NCBI GenBank assembly: GCA_005406025.1
Contig: BGZK01000004.1
Location: forward strand, 1,426,001 to 1,490,000
Direction of reading: 5' to 3'
Source of the DNA: Eumeta japonica
Taxonomy: Eukaryota > Arthropoda > Insecta > Lepidoptera > Psychidae
Length of the DNA stretch: 64,000 nucleotides
Position 1 is the stretch's first letter; each line of letters begins with the position of its first letter. The notes below the pieces were generated by a model. The model saw only the letters and a list, made by a program, of their open reading frames with translations, did no database searches and was not told the DNA's origin. This document shows, piece after piece, positions 1-11,845 of the stretch. The translations under genes and the position numbers were made by a program.

Positions 1-136
1 GGAGCGCAGGACGGCGAGCGGTCGCCCGGCTGGCTGTTAAAAGAAATCTGTAATTATAAATTCATCTCTTTTATTCTATCTCATTTGTAATGTACGAAAA
101 TTCTACCTACCCAGCGACTACCCTTATTACAAAACA

Positions 137-747
137 AATAGGTTAACCCTGTAGGCCAACCCTGAAACTTCCCGCTATTGTCGAGTTCAAAACACTCGAA
201 AATATACGGGATTTGACGCGATTTTTTGAGTAAAAAAACGGTTTGTTTCGATTTCTTTCGACAACGATTTCTCGCAAACGAATTAACCGATTTTGACCCG
301 GTTTACGGCAATCGACGTGTTTTTACAGGGTCAAGAGTTGGTTAGAATTTGAATTTGATCGGTCAAGCTGTTTCGTAGTTATACCAAAAAAAACTGTTTT
401 CTTCGACTTCTTTCGACAACAATTTCTCACAAACGAATCAACCGATTTTGACCCGGTTTGTGGCAATCGAGGTGCTTTTAATAGGTTAAGAGCTGTTTAG
501 AGTTTGGAATTGATCGGTCAAGCCATTTTAAAATTATTTTGAAAAAACACTAAAAAAAAATTTTTTTTCTTGTTTTTTGAAAATGTCTCAAATCTACCGG
601 TCCAAATCGACACAAACTTTCGGAAATCTAAGTTTGGTGAAATTCTTTGGAACTCCGTTTAGTGGAGCTCGATTCGGTCAAGCCGTTTAAAAGTTATAAG
701 AGGTTTACATACATCCACACATGCACACAGATACACACACAACACAC

Positions 748-785
<38 letters not shown>

Positions 786-944
786 CCACACAGGCATACT
801 GACATCATCTCAGGGATGATCAGGGAAACTTCCTAGACCCTCAGAACGTCGAGATCTGATGAGAACTCGATTTTTGCAAAATGGGGTGAAACCAATAACT
901 CCCCGAAAATTTTAGAAAATTTTTAATTTTCTTAGCGGGCAGTT
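137..944 (+). mobile_element. (CA)n-bearing interspersed element, copy 1
   Basis: About 0.8 kb nearly identical to 41902-42698. It begins AGGTTAACCCTGTAGG and contains two diverged internal repeats around 'caaacgaatcaaccgatttt' (near 275 and 430). It carries a (CA)n tract (about 722-784) and ends in a conserved block (gatctgatgagaactcga). Short inverted termini are visible: AACTTCCCGCTA at 166-177 and TAGCGGGCAGTT at 933-944 (one mismatch). No protein is encoded. The microsatellite lies at the same place in both copies, so it is part of the element. A non-autonomous DNA transposon is likely, with class unassigned. Confidence 0.75.
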
Positions 945-1436
945 AAAAATTAATTTTTATTTAAAAACCAAATTAGTTTTGTAACGAATGACTATATTAT
1001 AAATACATCAAATCGGCCAGCTTATATGAAACGCTTGAAACGAGAGCAACATAGAAAGACCATATGGAATCCGACGCGCCATGCAGACGTCTGGGGCGAA
1101 TGGAGTGAACTCCCCCGGCCCCCCTAAGGAAGCCGAAGACGAAAACAGATCGCGAACGTAATTTAAGGGCATAGCCATTCGTATTGGTTAAAGCTAATTT
1201 TTTGCGGTTGCTCCAATACTCTTTTAGTTAGATGGCTTTTAGATGCGGCGAGCGCGTTATGGTTTAAACGTCGCTTGCGGTGCGTTTTTGTTGACAAAAA
1301 TGAAACCGAATATCCATGAAATTTCATTTGTGTAGCGATTTTTGTCCAAGATCCACGAAAATTTCCTTAACATAAGTTTAAAATATGTACTGACTTTATT
1401 TTCAATTTTAGAAGTGAAAAATATAAAATAGATATT

Positions 1437-2900
1437 ACTTTTTAGGGTTTACATACGTATAGGGTTCACAAAAGGTCCCAGCCTATTTTCTCCAAATCTA
1501 CTAAACAAAAACTGACCATGTCCTTGTCGGACCACACGTAGTGTAGGGTTCCGTAGTTACTCGTCACAATATGCGGACTTGGAATGTGGCATTTTATTTG
1601 ATACTAAACTTATTGATTCGAGTTCACGGTTCACCGGCTAGTAATGTCTAAAGACGGGGCCACATATGATGGCTGATAGGGATGTTATGATTTTATATTT
1701 CCATAATTTTACATGGTTAATAAACTTTATTTACTACCTGTTATACATAACCAACTAAATCATCTATCTAAGTGATCCATGTAATTTTCAAATTAATTTA
1801 AAGTAAATTAATTTGCCTTTTACTTCTCCCAATACACTTTAAGTTGGTTGAGTATTACTCGTTAACTTGTATTACTTAACTGTGCTAGTTTTCCTTTTCA
1901 CTTCGTTATATTACTGATTTTTTTTCTTTGCATATCCCAGAATAACCATTTAAATGGATAAAAAAGGTACAACGACACTTGACTCTAACACAAAAAAAAA
2001 ATTAACGCTAAATATTTCGGTCCCTATATCAAATATTACATTTATTAAAAATATATTAAGAATAACATTACTTTATAGTACCTATTAAGTTATATAATCA
2101 GCTAAATGTATAGTTCGACTGGACTTACAACAACAAGAAAATTATCCTCGCCGTCACTATCGTCTAAAATTATTGTCAGTATATTATTCTCTTGTACAAG
2201 ATGGCACTCTATAATTAGTGCTGAAACGTTAAATTAACAAGACCTATATAACATTAAAGTGTTATCTAGCTCTTACGCGCGCAGTTAGTCGTTATTTTTA
2301 TGCTGAAATAAATAACGAGAATTTATGAAAAATGTTTCTTGATATTTATGCACATGACTAAAACATTAGATTTGCCTAGAAGGTCTTAAAAATGTATACC
2401 TGGTAAATTAGAATCTCTTACGAATAGTTTGACACAAATTCAAATTCATTAAAATGGAACTCCATTTTGTCAGATTATTTGTCATACCATGAAAGCAATT
2501 TTTCCTATGGGTTTTAAAATGTTTTACGAGTTGTTTTGAGAACGAAATTGTTGCTAAAAACGCACAAATAAATTTGTCAAGAATGCAAGCGCTTTGTCTT
2601 TGCCTGGTACTAATACGATAACTGTAATGTGTTTGTCAATGCAATGTCAGACAGTCTATACAACTGTTTGCCCATTAATTCTCTAAGGAAAATTATACGA
2701 CAGCACCAACGTACTGACCTATGCGATGTTATTACTTAAAAAATATGCAATGTTTTTGAATCAGCTACCTAAACACACCCCATCATGGAATAGACGAGAA
2801 AAAAGTCATCCCCACTTTACGTATAGGGAAGGAACCCTAAAAAAAATTACAAGATTTTATTCTACTGCTTTGCCGAAGTGATTAATAATAATAGAGTTCC
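1437..2900. mobile_element. Fragmentary lepidopteran interspersed repeat
   Basis: Two parts look like pieces of a known, widespread moth/butterfly element. At 1490-1565, 'aggtcccagcc' and 'gtcggaccacacgtag' precede 'tagggttccgtag'. At 2770-2900, 'ccccactttacgtatagg', 'ggaaccctaaaaaaaatt' and a T-rich tail appear. The AT-rich sequence between has no recognisable coding. Assignment rests on remembered consensus text, so boundaries are approximate and the middle could be unrelated. Confidence 0.4.
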
Positions 2901-3434
2901 CATGTTGTGGATCAATTTTAGGGTGCTCGATAAAAAATTAACTTGAGTTGAGTGCATCATATTATATATCAAATGAAACGTGTTGTTACGAAAAAATACA
3001 AATACGTTCTTTTTTTATATATATCGAAAATGCTTAGTTTAAATTTTACCCTGCATTTTGAAATTCAACAACCGGAATATAAACCGAGTACAAGATTGAG
3101 GTCAGAACTGATGCGTGAACGAAACTGAATTTGACAGCAAGATCGATCAACACACACATATCGTGGTGCATAGCTCAGAACGGGGTACCTTTAGGACCTT
3201 CGGTGAAGGCGATCCTTCTGGATCTTTGATGAAGTCCGGGAATTCAATTTTAAATAAAAAAGTGAGTATAAGCTCAATACGTCTATTGATCGGTTCTTCA
3301 ATATCTCCCCCTTACGAATTTCAATACGGTCTTTTATCATATCACTTATAACAATCTTGACTTTTCTATCACTGCAGAAGCTTGTGCACTCGGGCATCAT
3401 GGCTCGTCTCCATTCTATATTTCACTAACAATTC

Positions 3435-3565
3435 GTTCTCTTGTTTTTTCACGAGCTTGGATGTTACTCGTAATCCAATTTTTAATCGAACGCGAATCCT
3501 CATAAGCACGGAGGCCGGACGACTCACAATGCCACCTACACCTAAGTCCACTACTACAATATATA
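3435..3565 (-). repeat. tRNA-derived SINE head
   Basis: Reads on the minus strand 'gtagtagtggacttaggtgt' ... 'gtccggcctccgtgct' ... 'gcgttcgattaaa', a decayed A-box/B-box arrangement. The same middle block (ggaggccggacg) occurs at 51235-51250 in the same orientation. A (TA)n tract (3560-3583) abuts it. Confidence 0.45.
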
Positions 3566-3639
3566 TATATATATATATATATAATTATGTAACTTATCAT
3601 GACGAATTAAAGCAACAGTAATGGGTTGCCTTTTAAAAA

Positions 3640-3840
3640 TCGATCGACCGGTATGCTGGCTGTTTGAATTCGCGGGGCATGCGGCGGCTTGCGGTGGGTC
3701 GGGGGCGGGGACGCAATCAGCGCACCTTCCCCTCCCCCCGTCCCGGGCCCGTATTTGCTCCAGACTCGTTAGCGATAGATCCGAACTCGCTGTGCGAATA
3801 CGTTCTCGATTGTTTGCGCGTACGAGAGTAAGCTATTGTT
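3640..3840. other. GC-rich island
   Basis: About 200 bases rich in G+C and CpG (gcggcggcttgcggtgggtc, tcccgggcccg) within DNA that is roughly two-thirds A+T. A 73-codon open frame crosses it but resembles nothing I know. A non-coding first exon or CpG-type promoter is one possibility, with a donor-like GTAAGC at 3830. No TATA box is seen. Confidence 0.3.
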
Positions 3841-4392
3841 GAAGTCCTTGACAACAGAATTTATTTGCGAACCCTTTACGATAAGCTGTCAGGTAGGTGC
3901 ATATTGTAACCATAAAGGAGTCTGTTGTTATGATAAGTGAGACAATATTGGAATATTTGGAATGTTAGAAATTGTCAAATTACACTATTTACATTTATAT
4001 GATAATTACATCTTATTTGCATTTACTCAATTATCGTGCCTATGTACGTAGGTGACATTAATTTTTTTTAGGACTGGCCACTTAGAAACTATACAATAAT
4101 TAAAAAACATATTCATATTTTAAAAATGGAACTCTTTGCCAACCTTATTATATGTATTACATTCATCTGTCATTTGTTTTTACAAAATGGTGGCAAAAAA
4201 AAAAGTTGTTTGTTGTCAACGTCAACATGGATTTAACGCGAGAAATTTTCGTTCAATGATTTTCTGGCTTTTGTTGCCACTTAAGCCAAACAACATATGA
4301 TATTTATATGGCAGCGCGGGATTTAATTAAGACAAGTTCATAATGATCATGGGGTGGCTGTTACAATAATATGAAACCCGCATAAACACTTA

Positions 4393-5285
4393 CTGTCTTA
4401 TTCAGAGTCGCTAGTCTAACTTTAAAACGTGCTTAGACAACAGTTTAACGCGAGTTTACAAAAAAGTCTATTCAGAAATCTTGTTTCATTTATAAACACT
4501 GTTTAAACCTCGTTTAGCCGTCATACAATAGCTAAACATAGGCAAAGGATATTTAACAATGATCTAAGGATTGTTTTACTGAATATTTGACGTAGGTTGT
4601 CAAAAGTGTCATTTGAGTATCGTGTTTTTGTCATCAAGTTAAAAAATTGATTTCTATGAATTGCGAATTATTAATTCGAAGCGCATTCATGATGGAAGAA
4701 TTATCTGAAATCAAAGAATTTCACAAATGTTTCAATAAATATAAATTTTATATATTTATGTAATTATATAAATACATACTTAAAGCAATTTCCTTCCAGG
4801 CACACATCTTTTTTTTATTAATGTTTGTGTCGTTTTGTTTATCGTCGACAATCTGCACATAATTTTGAACTATCTGGATTAAAATTTCTTTTTCCATACT
4901 ACTCCAATTCTCTTCTCGAATCCTTTTAAACGAATTTTCACAGTTCTGCTTATTATTTTACTATTCATTTTGTTTGGTATAAAATGTGAAAGAAATAGAT
5001 AAATTACGTAGCTTAAACTATTGTTTTGTAGTTCTAAACTTAAGCCGCTCAAAATACTGACATTAATCTTTTTTTTGTACGAATTACTAGATACTAAATA
5101 TTTTCAAGTTTTTTAAAACATTTTTTACTCAGAATGTTGCCATTTTAACGCTTAAACACTGTTTAAGTTAGACTGCAGTCTAAGTGACATTTTGAATTGC
5201 TTAATGCCTAAACAGCTGTTTAAGAAGTAAACAGTGTTAAACTACCTTTGAACGATGTTTTAAATAAGGATTCTGAATAAGGCAG
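4393..5285 (-). mobile_element. PIF/Harbinger-type element, 893 bp, TTA target duplication
   Basis: Terminal inverted repeats CTGTCTTATTCAGA (4393-4406) and TCTGAATAAGGCAG (5272-5285) differ at one base and are flanked on both sides by TTA (4390-4392 and 5286-5288). A 3-bp TWA duplication is diagnostic of PIF/Harbinger elements (established knowledge). Subterminal regions are rich in gtttaa/ttaaac motifs on both strands (for example aaacactgtttaa near 4493 and 5152), likely transposase or Myb-like protein binding sites. The interior encodes a Myb/SANT-like remnant on the minus strand and no DDE nuclease, so this is a non-autonomous deletion derivative. Confidence 0.85.
4748..4957 (-). pseudogene. 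Myb/SANT-like DNA-binding domain remnant in a Harbinger element
   Basis: The open frame from 4957 to the stop at 4750-4748 reads NKQNCENSFKRIREENWSSM, then EKEILIQIVQNYVQIVDDKQ, with KKKMCAWKEIAL later. The pattern 'NWSSMEKEILIQIVQNYV...W+EIA' matches the Myb/SANT-like domain that accompanies Harbinger transposases and binds the element termini. It has no upstream start codon in frame (a TAA precedes it) and stops early after a tyrosine/asparagine-rich tail, so it is probably dead. Confidence 0.65.
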
Positions 5286-5494
5286 TTAATATATAATAAA
5301 ACAAGATATAAAAAATATTTATTTTACAAAAGAAAAGTAAATAATATTGTTGTCCTTGTCCAACGATCCCTACAAGTATAATGAAGACAGAAAAGAAAAG
5401 AAAAATTATTGTGAAAAACGAAAAACAATAATATTATCCGGTTGCGGAACCTGTTTCCGAAAATTTCTATCTAAAAATATACTGCAATATGCTA

Positions 5495-6290
5495 ATAATA
5501 CCCGCCGAAAAATATATGAAAAAAAAAAACTAAACATTCATTTGCATTAAAAAATGTTATCAGCAATGAATCTTAAATCCAAATCAAATACACATTTACA
5601 TTAACTACTTTACATTAACTACTAAACACTAAATAAAACATTGAAAGGAAATATTATAAATCAAAAAACAATCTAATAAATAGCCCGCAAATTACGATAT
5701 ATGTAAACCAATTCGTAATAAATATAATAAACTACTCTAAACCGCTATAAATACCTTCCTAATAAATGTCACGCAATAAATATAGCCCGCGATGTATTTT
5801 ACGTAGAATTCTTAACTATTAAAAGTCGCTTAACGTATCGTAAATGATAAAATTAAATCAAATATGTCCGCCTTATATTGAGCAAAAAATAAACCGCCCA
5901 TTTCGTGTAATCCAATTAAATATTTTAGTATTTATAAAATATAAAACAAAATGTTGTCGCTCTTGACCGTTTATTTGTGCGTCGCCCGCTACCGTTATTT
6001 TAAAGTCAAACAAATATGTTTGCCTTGCTAAAAAAATTATTATACCCGCCTGGTAATACCTAATATAATATCGTAGAAGGTTTTGACCTTGACCGCTGAA
6101 GGTTTGGACGGCAATCGCACTATTTACATCGCTCGTTCAAGCGCCTTCCGATAATCAACTTGCACGTCACCTTAACAAACCCCGCAATGTACTTCGAATT
6201 GAGGGAATTCCAAATATAATGAAAGTACCCGCAAAAACCGAAACAAAAAAAGGACGATTTTATGATTAGATATTACGAAACCCGCATATT
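5495..6290 (+). other. Strand-biased cluster of CCCGC motifs in AT-rich DNA
   Basis: CCCGC occurs on the plus strand at about 5501, 5684, 5786, 5985, 6045, 6181, 6228 and 6281, with a related CCGCCC near 5894. I see no GCGGG (the minus-strand form) in the same stretch. Several have similar left context (aatacccgc, aatagcccgc, tatagcccgc, tatacccgc). No gene is recognisable. It could be a decayed tandem array or a cluster of binding sites. Confidence 0.35.
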
Positions 6291-6339
6291 GCCTGTAAAG
6301 TCGGTATACGGGCGAAAGTTTACGTGACAACGACTTTGA

Positions 6340-6960
6340 AAAATCATTTTAATGTGAATATTCATTCGTATAGTAGGAAGAAGGATGAAATAATAGTAAC
6401 AATTTAAAACATTTATTTATACAAAGAATTATATTTAAAACATTAATTTATACAAAGAATCTCGCACTGAATTTCATATTAACAAAATTTTATTTTTACC
6501 TTTACACATACATACGTATTTATATACAAATATACATACAATAACTTGCAATACATTTGCGTACAATGAAACAGCGTTTACTACAACTTAACTTGTTCCT
6601 ATCTGAGTGGAAGGGACGCGTGCCTTTCACTCTTTATGTCTGTCTCTCTCGCTCTTAGGCGGGCTAACCATGCGCGAGTGGAAGGGACGCGTGCCTCTCA
6701 CTCGCTCTCATTGTGAGCGCATAACGTGAGCGGAGCGTAATGCAGTTTCTTGAAGTGTCACCCGGCAAACCAATTTATAAGACGTTGTCACGTCAAAAAC
6801 CCGCAGTAACCTAATCCTTGATCAAGCACACCAAAAAATGTACGCGCCGGGATAGCCCTGGGGAATAGTCAGTCAGGAGGCTCGTCTGGATTTCACCGAC
6901 GCCGCGTCTCAGGTCCCCGGGCGCTCCGGGCCGCGATCGTCCAGTAGCGCTGTTTTTAAT
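6340..6960 (-). mobile_element. Repeat with end shared with 18.36 kb
   Basis: Contains a 27-base block (6773-6799, core AAGACGTTGTCACGTC) whose reverse complement, with one mismatch, occurs at 18363-18389. It also contains two near-identical 28-bp direct repeats (6605-6632 and 6676-6703, core AGGGACGCGTGCCT) bounded by GAGTG...CACTC. GC-rich sequence (6840-6960) adjoins the block. The class is unknown; a DNA transposon or LTR end is possible. Confidence 0.4.
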
Positions 6961-7097
6961 TGTTCGCTCCCGCAATTATACGTTTTCTGTATAAAAGGTA
7001 CATCATCATATTTCTGTACAGAGGTATACAAAGGTACATCCCGCACCGATCCGCATAATTTGGTTTTCACTCGTCAGCGCGTGAGCGAAGTACCTTC

Positions 7098-7137
7098 GAT
7101 GCGCCAGCAAGCGATCCTGTACGGCGGCTGGCGCATC
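7098..7137. repeat. GC-rich hairpin
   Basis: Perfect 11-bp arms GATGCGCCAGC (7098-7108) and GCTGGCGCATC (7127-7137) around an 18-base loop, inside a short GC-rich patch (7060-7160). Function unknown. Confidence 0.6.
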
Positions 7138-7449
7138 TCCCTCACGCCACCGCGTCTTTCAGTTGTCTCTTGTCTATGGGAGACAAACTGTGATATTAAA
7201 CGAGACAAACCGGCGTAAACACTGCGTTCATAACAATAAAAATATAAGGAACATGCTAGTTTGCTCAGTTTTTGAATTTCTAAGGACTTTCAGATTGACC
7301 GACGTACCAATGTATATATTCATTGAATATACGAATAAATTCATATAAAGTAATAAATAAATGTATATGATTACCATTCAACTAATAAAAGAAAGTAAAA
7401 TAAAATATTTTCTGTTATGCGTTCTACGTAATGTATTCAAGATTAGCGA

Positions 7450-8120
7450 TAATCAAATCAAAAATATCTTTATTTCGTAGGTAATGAAATTACACTTGAA
7501 ATACGTCATTAATAAATTCATTTCGACATTACCGCCCATTCCAAATGCTGATTCATCGAGAGAAGAATGGGCAAGAAACTCGAGGCTTGCTCTTTTTACT
7601 TATCAATACAAAGGATTTAGTCATTTATAATTTAGTCGACATTTAAAAATAATATGAAATAACCTGATAGGCAAGCAGCTTATTCCCAGGGGCTTTTTTC
7701 ATTAAGATATTCCAATACAGTATAATAGCCCTTACCATATAACTTTCTTTTAACGAAACGTTTAAACTCAATAAATGACAAATTTTGAATTTCAGTTGGG
7801 ATCTTATTATAAAAGCGCACACACAACCCCTTAAATGATTTATTAACTTTACTTAGACGAGTCTTATGAGCAGCAAGATCATTCTTATGTATAGTATTAA
7901 TGTTATGGATGTCGCTCCTTTTATGGAACGATTCCATATTTCTCTTGACATATACCAGGTTTTCGTATATATATATATATTGTGATGCTAAGGTTAGGAT
8001 ATTAATTTCCTTAAATTTTTCTTTGAGAGATGTCATTACGTCATTACACATACGCGCAGTAGTCCATAAATCATAATAGAGCCCACAGGAATTATGGGAA
8101 TTATGCGCGTGCACGCTCAT
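7450..8120 (-). mobile_element. Jockey-like LINE, 3' ORF fragment and 3' tail
   Basis: The minus-strand frame 8120-7680 (146 codons) carries the typical C-terminus of jockey/BS-type reverse transcriptase ORFs: LKEKFKEINILTLASQYIY, ENLVYVKRN, LSKVNKSFKGLCVRFYNKIP, FKRFVKRKLYGKGYY. Downstream on the minus strand lies a 3' UTR ending 'acctacgaaataaagatatt' and a short A/T tail, the usual tail of this LINE family. It is a 5'-truncated, non-coding insertion. The first 30 residues, up to about 8030, do not match the family and are read-through. Confidence 0.82.
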
Positions 8121-9165
8121 TTAATTAACTCTTCCACTGAGCATCCTTCGATATTTTCACTATGTGACAATCTAAAAAAATAAATGGACGAAAAGTTCAG
8201 GCGATATAGAAAAAAAAGATTAGAGCCTGAATCTACGTTTCTGCCTTGATCATTAGATATTTCCAAATCCTGGAAAGTAGTAAACCAATAAAGTATACTA
8301 AATTATAAATAAATTTGCATACTTTTTAAAAACGATATTCACAAAAATTCTACGAGTCCAATTTCCATTAAAAAGTGGTGGACGTACAACGAGCGAAAAA
8401 ATATAGTAGAAATTATAACTTCTCACACATTATTATGTGTGTCAAAAACATTTCATGGGATTAAAAGGTGCTTATACGCGATTATGCTAAATATTTTTAT
8501 CATCTCAAGCAGTCGGTGTCTTAAATCATCCATCAATATTTATAAAATTTTCTTTAAATACTTATTGACTGAAAAGTAATCACAACCCTTTTTGTTTAAA
8601 TCCCAAATCTAAGATGAGTTGTTAAAGGCTCTGAGCGAGTCTTGGTCAAGGTCCCGCAGCCAGACGTAACCCTGTAGTGGGTGTGCGGTCAAAATCTCGC
8701 GGCAGCCCTGTAGTGGGTGTGTGGACAGGATTTCGTTTTTCTAAGATATGACAACGTTATTATGTCAAATTAGAAACACATTCAACATGTAATATCTTAT
8801 CTACAAAAACATGTTATTAAGATCGAGCATACACAAGTCGAATTATAAGTTACAAATCAAATACTGTAATGTTTCAACTGTTTCTGATGAATATATTGGG
8901 ACGTAATATTTGAATCATGAGTGAAGTTAGCTGCATTTGCTTTAGTGTTTCCAGCAATTTTAATGGATAAACAAAAGTACACAATATTTTTATCTACTTC
9001 TTCCCAGAATACAGCTTTTGCAGATTATTCATTTCTAGTAGATTGTTTTGAGAGAAATTGTTCGTGTACTTTTTATCTATCGGTTTTCGAGAATAGTGCC
9101 CCTGATCGTCGTCCGCAGTAGTTACCACATAACCTGTGACACACATCGATTGCGATACAATAGAA
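8121..9165. other. Stretch without recognisable gene
   Basis: AT-rich. Apart from the tandem repeat at 8670 I see no coding pattern, RNA gene or transposon end. The short ORFs at 8921-9121 and 8994-9203 are unlike any family I know. Confidence 0.4.
8670..8738 (+). repeat. Two-copy tandem repeat, 36-bp period
   Basis: CCCTGTAGTGGGTGTG occurs at 8670 and again at 8706, each followed by related bases ending tctcg or tttcg. Second-unit differences are few. It looks like a local duplication. Confidence 0.6.
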
Positions 9166-9220
9166 ATAATCAGTGACAAATTGTGCCTATTGAAAATAGG
9201 CACAATTTATCACTGATTAT
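9166..9220. repeat. Hairpin, 25-bp arms
   Basis: Arms at 9166-9190 and 9196-9220 are reverse complements with one mismatch (core TTGTGCCTAT / ATAGGCACAA), separated by TGAAA. A small foldback or MITE remnant. Confidence 0.75.
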
Positions 9221-10589
9221 GTCTGTTGATACAAATCTCTGAAAATAATTAATGTACTTAATGCTTTAATTAATATTAAATTTTGAATATAAACGTGTTT
9301 AAATTGATTAATTATTTTGTAATCTACTGCGCATTTCCCGAATAAGTTAATATTAAAAAATTAGGTAAAAAGTAGAATTTGGTAAATGTTTGTGCAATTT
9401 TTTTTTGTAATCCGTATTTCTCCTTTCTTCTTTGTCTTTCGCAATGACAGTTTCCAGGTTGTACCCTTTTGAATATTTGTGTTTGTCGCTGCACAAAAAT
9501 GCCAATCTCAAAAATGTCAATACGCGTGCATTTTTACTACTATGAATAGGAACTGTTCGTTTGCACGCACAGTAATAGTATTTCTGGCCATGCACTTGAG
9601 CTATTTTAAAATCGCTGCTAACTTCATCCAAAGGTTGAAATTCGGCGGATTTTGTACTAGGTATGAATATGTAGACACATAGTTACTGTTATTAGTATGA
9701 CAGATATATTGTGTCAACGCGGGGTATAAATGTCCTTCAATTGGGCCATAGTTCCCATGCTAGTCCATTCGATATCGAGGATTGCCTGTGACTGTGAGAC
9801 ATCGTGCCCTATTACTCCACAATGTGGTTCTTAACAGTTGAGGCAAATATTAAATGATATATTCATTCTACAAAAAACCTTTCCTATTGTCGATCATCAC
9901 CTTTCCCAAGGTGATGATCGCCAACGTGCCCATAGATTTTCAGAAAAGAAAGCTCATGTGCATAATTCTTTACGTAATGAAAGTTCTTAGAATTTTATTT
10001 CCCAACCTTAATACTTTTTATGACTTCCATGATTACTTCTATGCTGATTTAATTTTCGTTTTCATAATCATTCGTATATTAAGCTGCAGTAACATTGTCA
10101 TCTGCAACTATACATAACAGCACATGCAAAAATACTTATAGTTCTTTCAACATTTTTTCGTTCTTATCGTCTGTAATCACGCTTATGCACGTTGCCTTGG
10201 AATTATTCCGGTTGTATTTCACGGTATTCTAAAAAAGTTTTTGCTCTGCCCGAAAATTCCTTTTATTTCATTCTTTCTTTATTTTCACACATTCTATTTT
10301 TACAGTTTAGTGCGCACTAGTCTAACAATATTTTCTTCTTTTCATCCTACACTTTTCTTTCTTTTAAATTCTGCCATACACTATTAGGTAAGATGTAGGT
10401 AATGAGAATCTTTTAAGCAAGAATTGAAATAAAACAAAAACTATTAAAGAACTGCTTATTGCTACGCTCTTATAATAAACTTTACTTATTTAACTTTCAA
10501 TTGAGATTAACTTTAATTACTTTGGCTTATTAATTCCGAAACAATACAGTTTAAGAAAATCAAATGTGATTACCATTGTCAACATTGGT

Positions 10590-11330
10590 TGGCAATGGTG
10601 ATCAATATGTAGACAATGGTGATCAATACAAATCGTACACATAATTGCAAGCAAAGTGCTTTTCAGTAGAATCGGCATGAGCTCAAAGTCTACAAGATGT
10701 GTACCAATACCATATTTCGGTGCCTCATTCAAATTTTCTACAACCAAGACAAGTGTTACCTGCGCCTTCGTCGTTGTCATCTTCATCGTCCTGGCTTAAC
10801 TGGTATGTGTCCATGTGTGTTGTCGAAGGAACATTCGATTCCTGCAGAATTTTGTTCTTGACCTAATTAACACTGACTTTCTGTTGCTTGTTTTTCTTTA
10901 CCATTGCTTTTTCCTTACTTTTCCCAACTTAGCTTTCCTTTTGTTTTCTTTCTCGATCAGATTCTCTCTGATCGGTATTGACGTCAAATTCGTTCCGTGC
11001 TGTTTATTCTTCCTCATCTTTTTTTGAAATCGTTTGCTTTCTCAGGTGTCATGAAATTTTCTTTACTTTGGCGGATTCTCAAATGTTGATAGCGTTTCGA
11101 ATTAAAAGGATAACGCAGTCACCGGTTCAGAAATTATGGGACAAACTATAGATATGTTTGGAATAGGATTATGTTGTTGTACCTCAACAGTAGCTGTTGG
11201 TACGGAGATTCGAGTTAACAGCTCCAGCAGCAATAACCAATAGGGGTCAACCATGTAGGCAATTGTAGTCACTCCAACTTCGATTACCCACATGGGCAAA
11301 AATGAAAAAAAAAACGAATTCTGACTAGAA
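10590..11330 (-). pseudogene. Pogo/Tigger-like transposase, C-terminal remnant
   Basis: On the minus strand from about 10790: QDDEDDNDEGAGNTCLGCRK, then after stops GTEIWYWYTSC, AHADST and ACNYVYDLY. This acidic run followed by a CxxC...C zinc-finger-like segment is the C-terminus typical of insect pogo/Tigger (jerky-type DDE) transposases. The Lys/Arg-rich sequence upstream (to about 11330; KENKRKAKLGKVRKKQW) fits the linker of the same proteins. In-frame stops and lost cysteines make it a pseudogene. No DDE core is seen. Confidence 0.5.
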
Positions 11331-11689
11331 ATTTGATGATATTATAACAATCTTGAGTTTTAATTAGCAGTACAAAATGTTACGATTACTACATATCACA
11401 AGTACAGCAATTTTACAAGATTTAGTAATTTAAAACATACATTCAGATTTACCTACTCGTAAAGTTACATCAAAATGGCGTGAAATTTTCACATGTCCGT
11501 TTGTCTTCAGAGCGTCACGCAAACTGAATGACAACCGACCGCGCACGGAGATGACGAAGCTAGCGCGTAGTTATGTTAGTATCAGTTGGTTGTATACGGT
11601 TTTTGTTATTTTGTGGTGATCACTTTACCCACTAACTCCGATTGCCTGCATCTCCCCTATTTTTAATTACAATTAATTTTTCCCTTATT

Positions 11690-11845
11690 CAAGCCACATG
11701 CCTTTCATATTTCGCCTACGGATTTCATCAATGGCGTAGCTATAGCTTTGACATTGTTAATGTCGAAAACAATAGTTGATGGCGCATTTAAAGTATAATT
11801 TCTATTACCTACAAGATAAAGATATTTTTGATTTTATTTAACGTG
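11690..11845 (+). mobile_element. Solo LINE 3' tail
   Basis: Ends 'acctacaagataaagatatt' plus a T-rich stretch, the same 3' terminus as the jockey-like LINE at 7450-8120 but in the opposite orientation and without ORF sequence. Confidence 0.5.
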
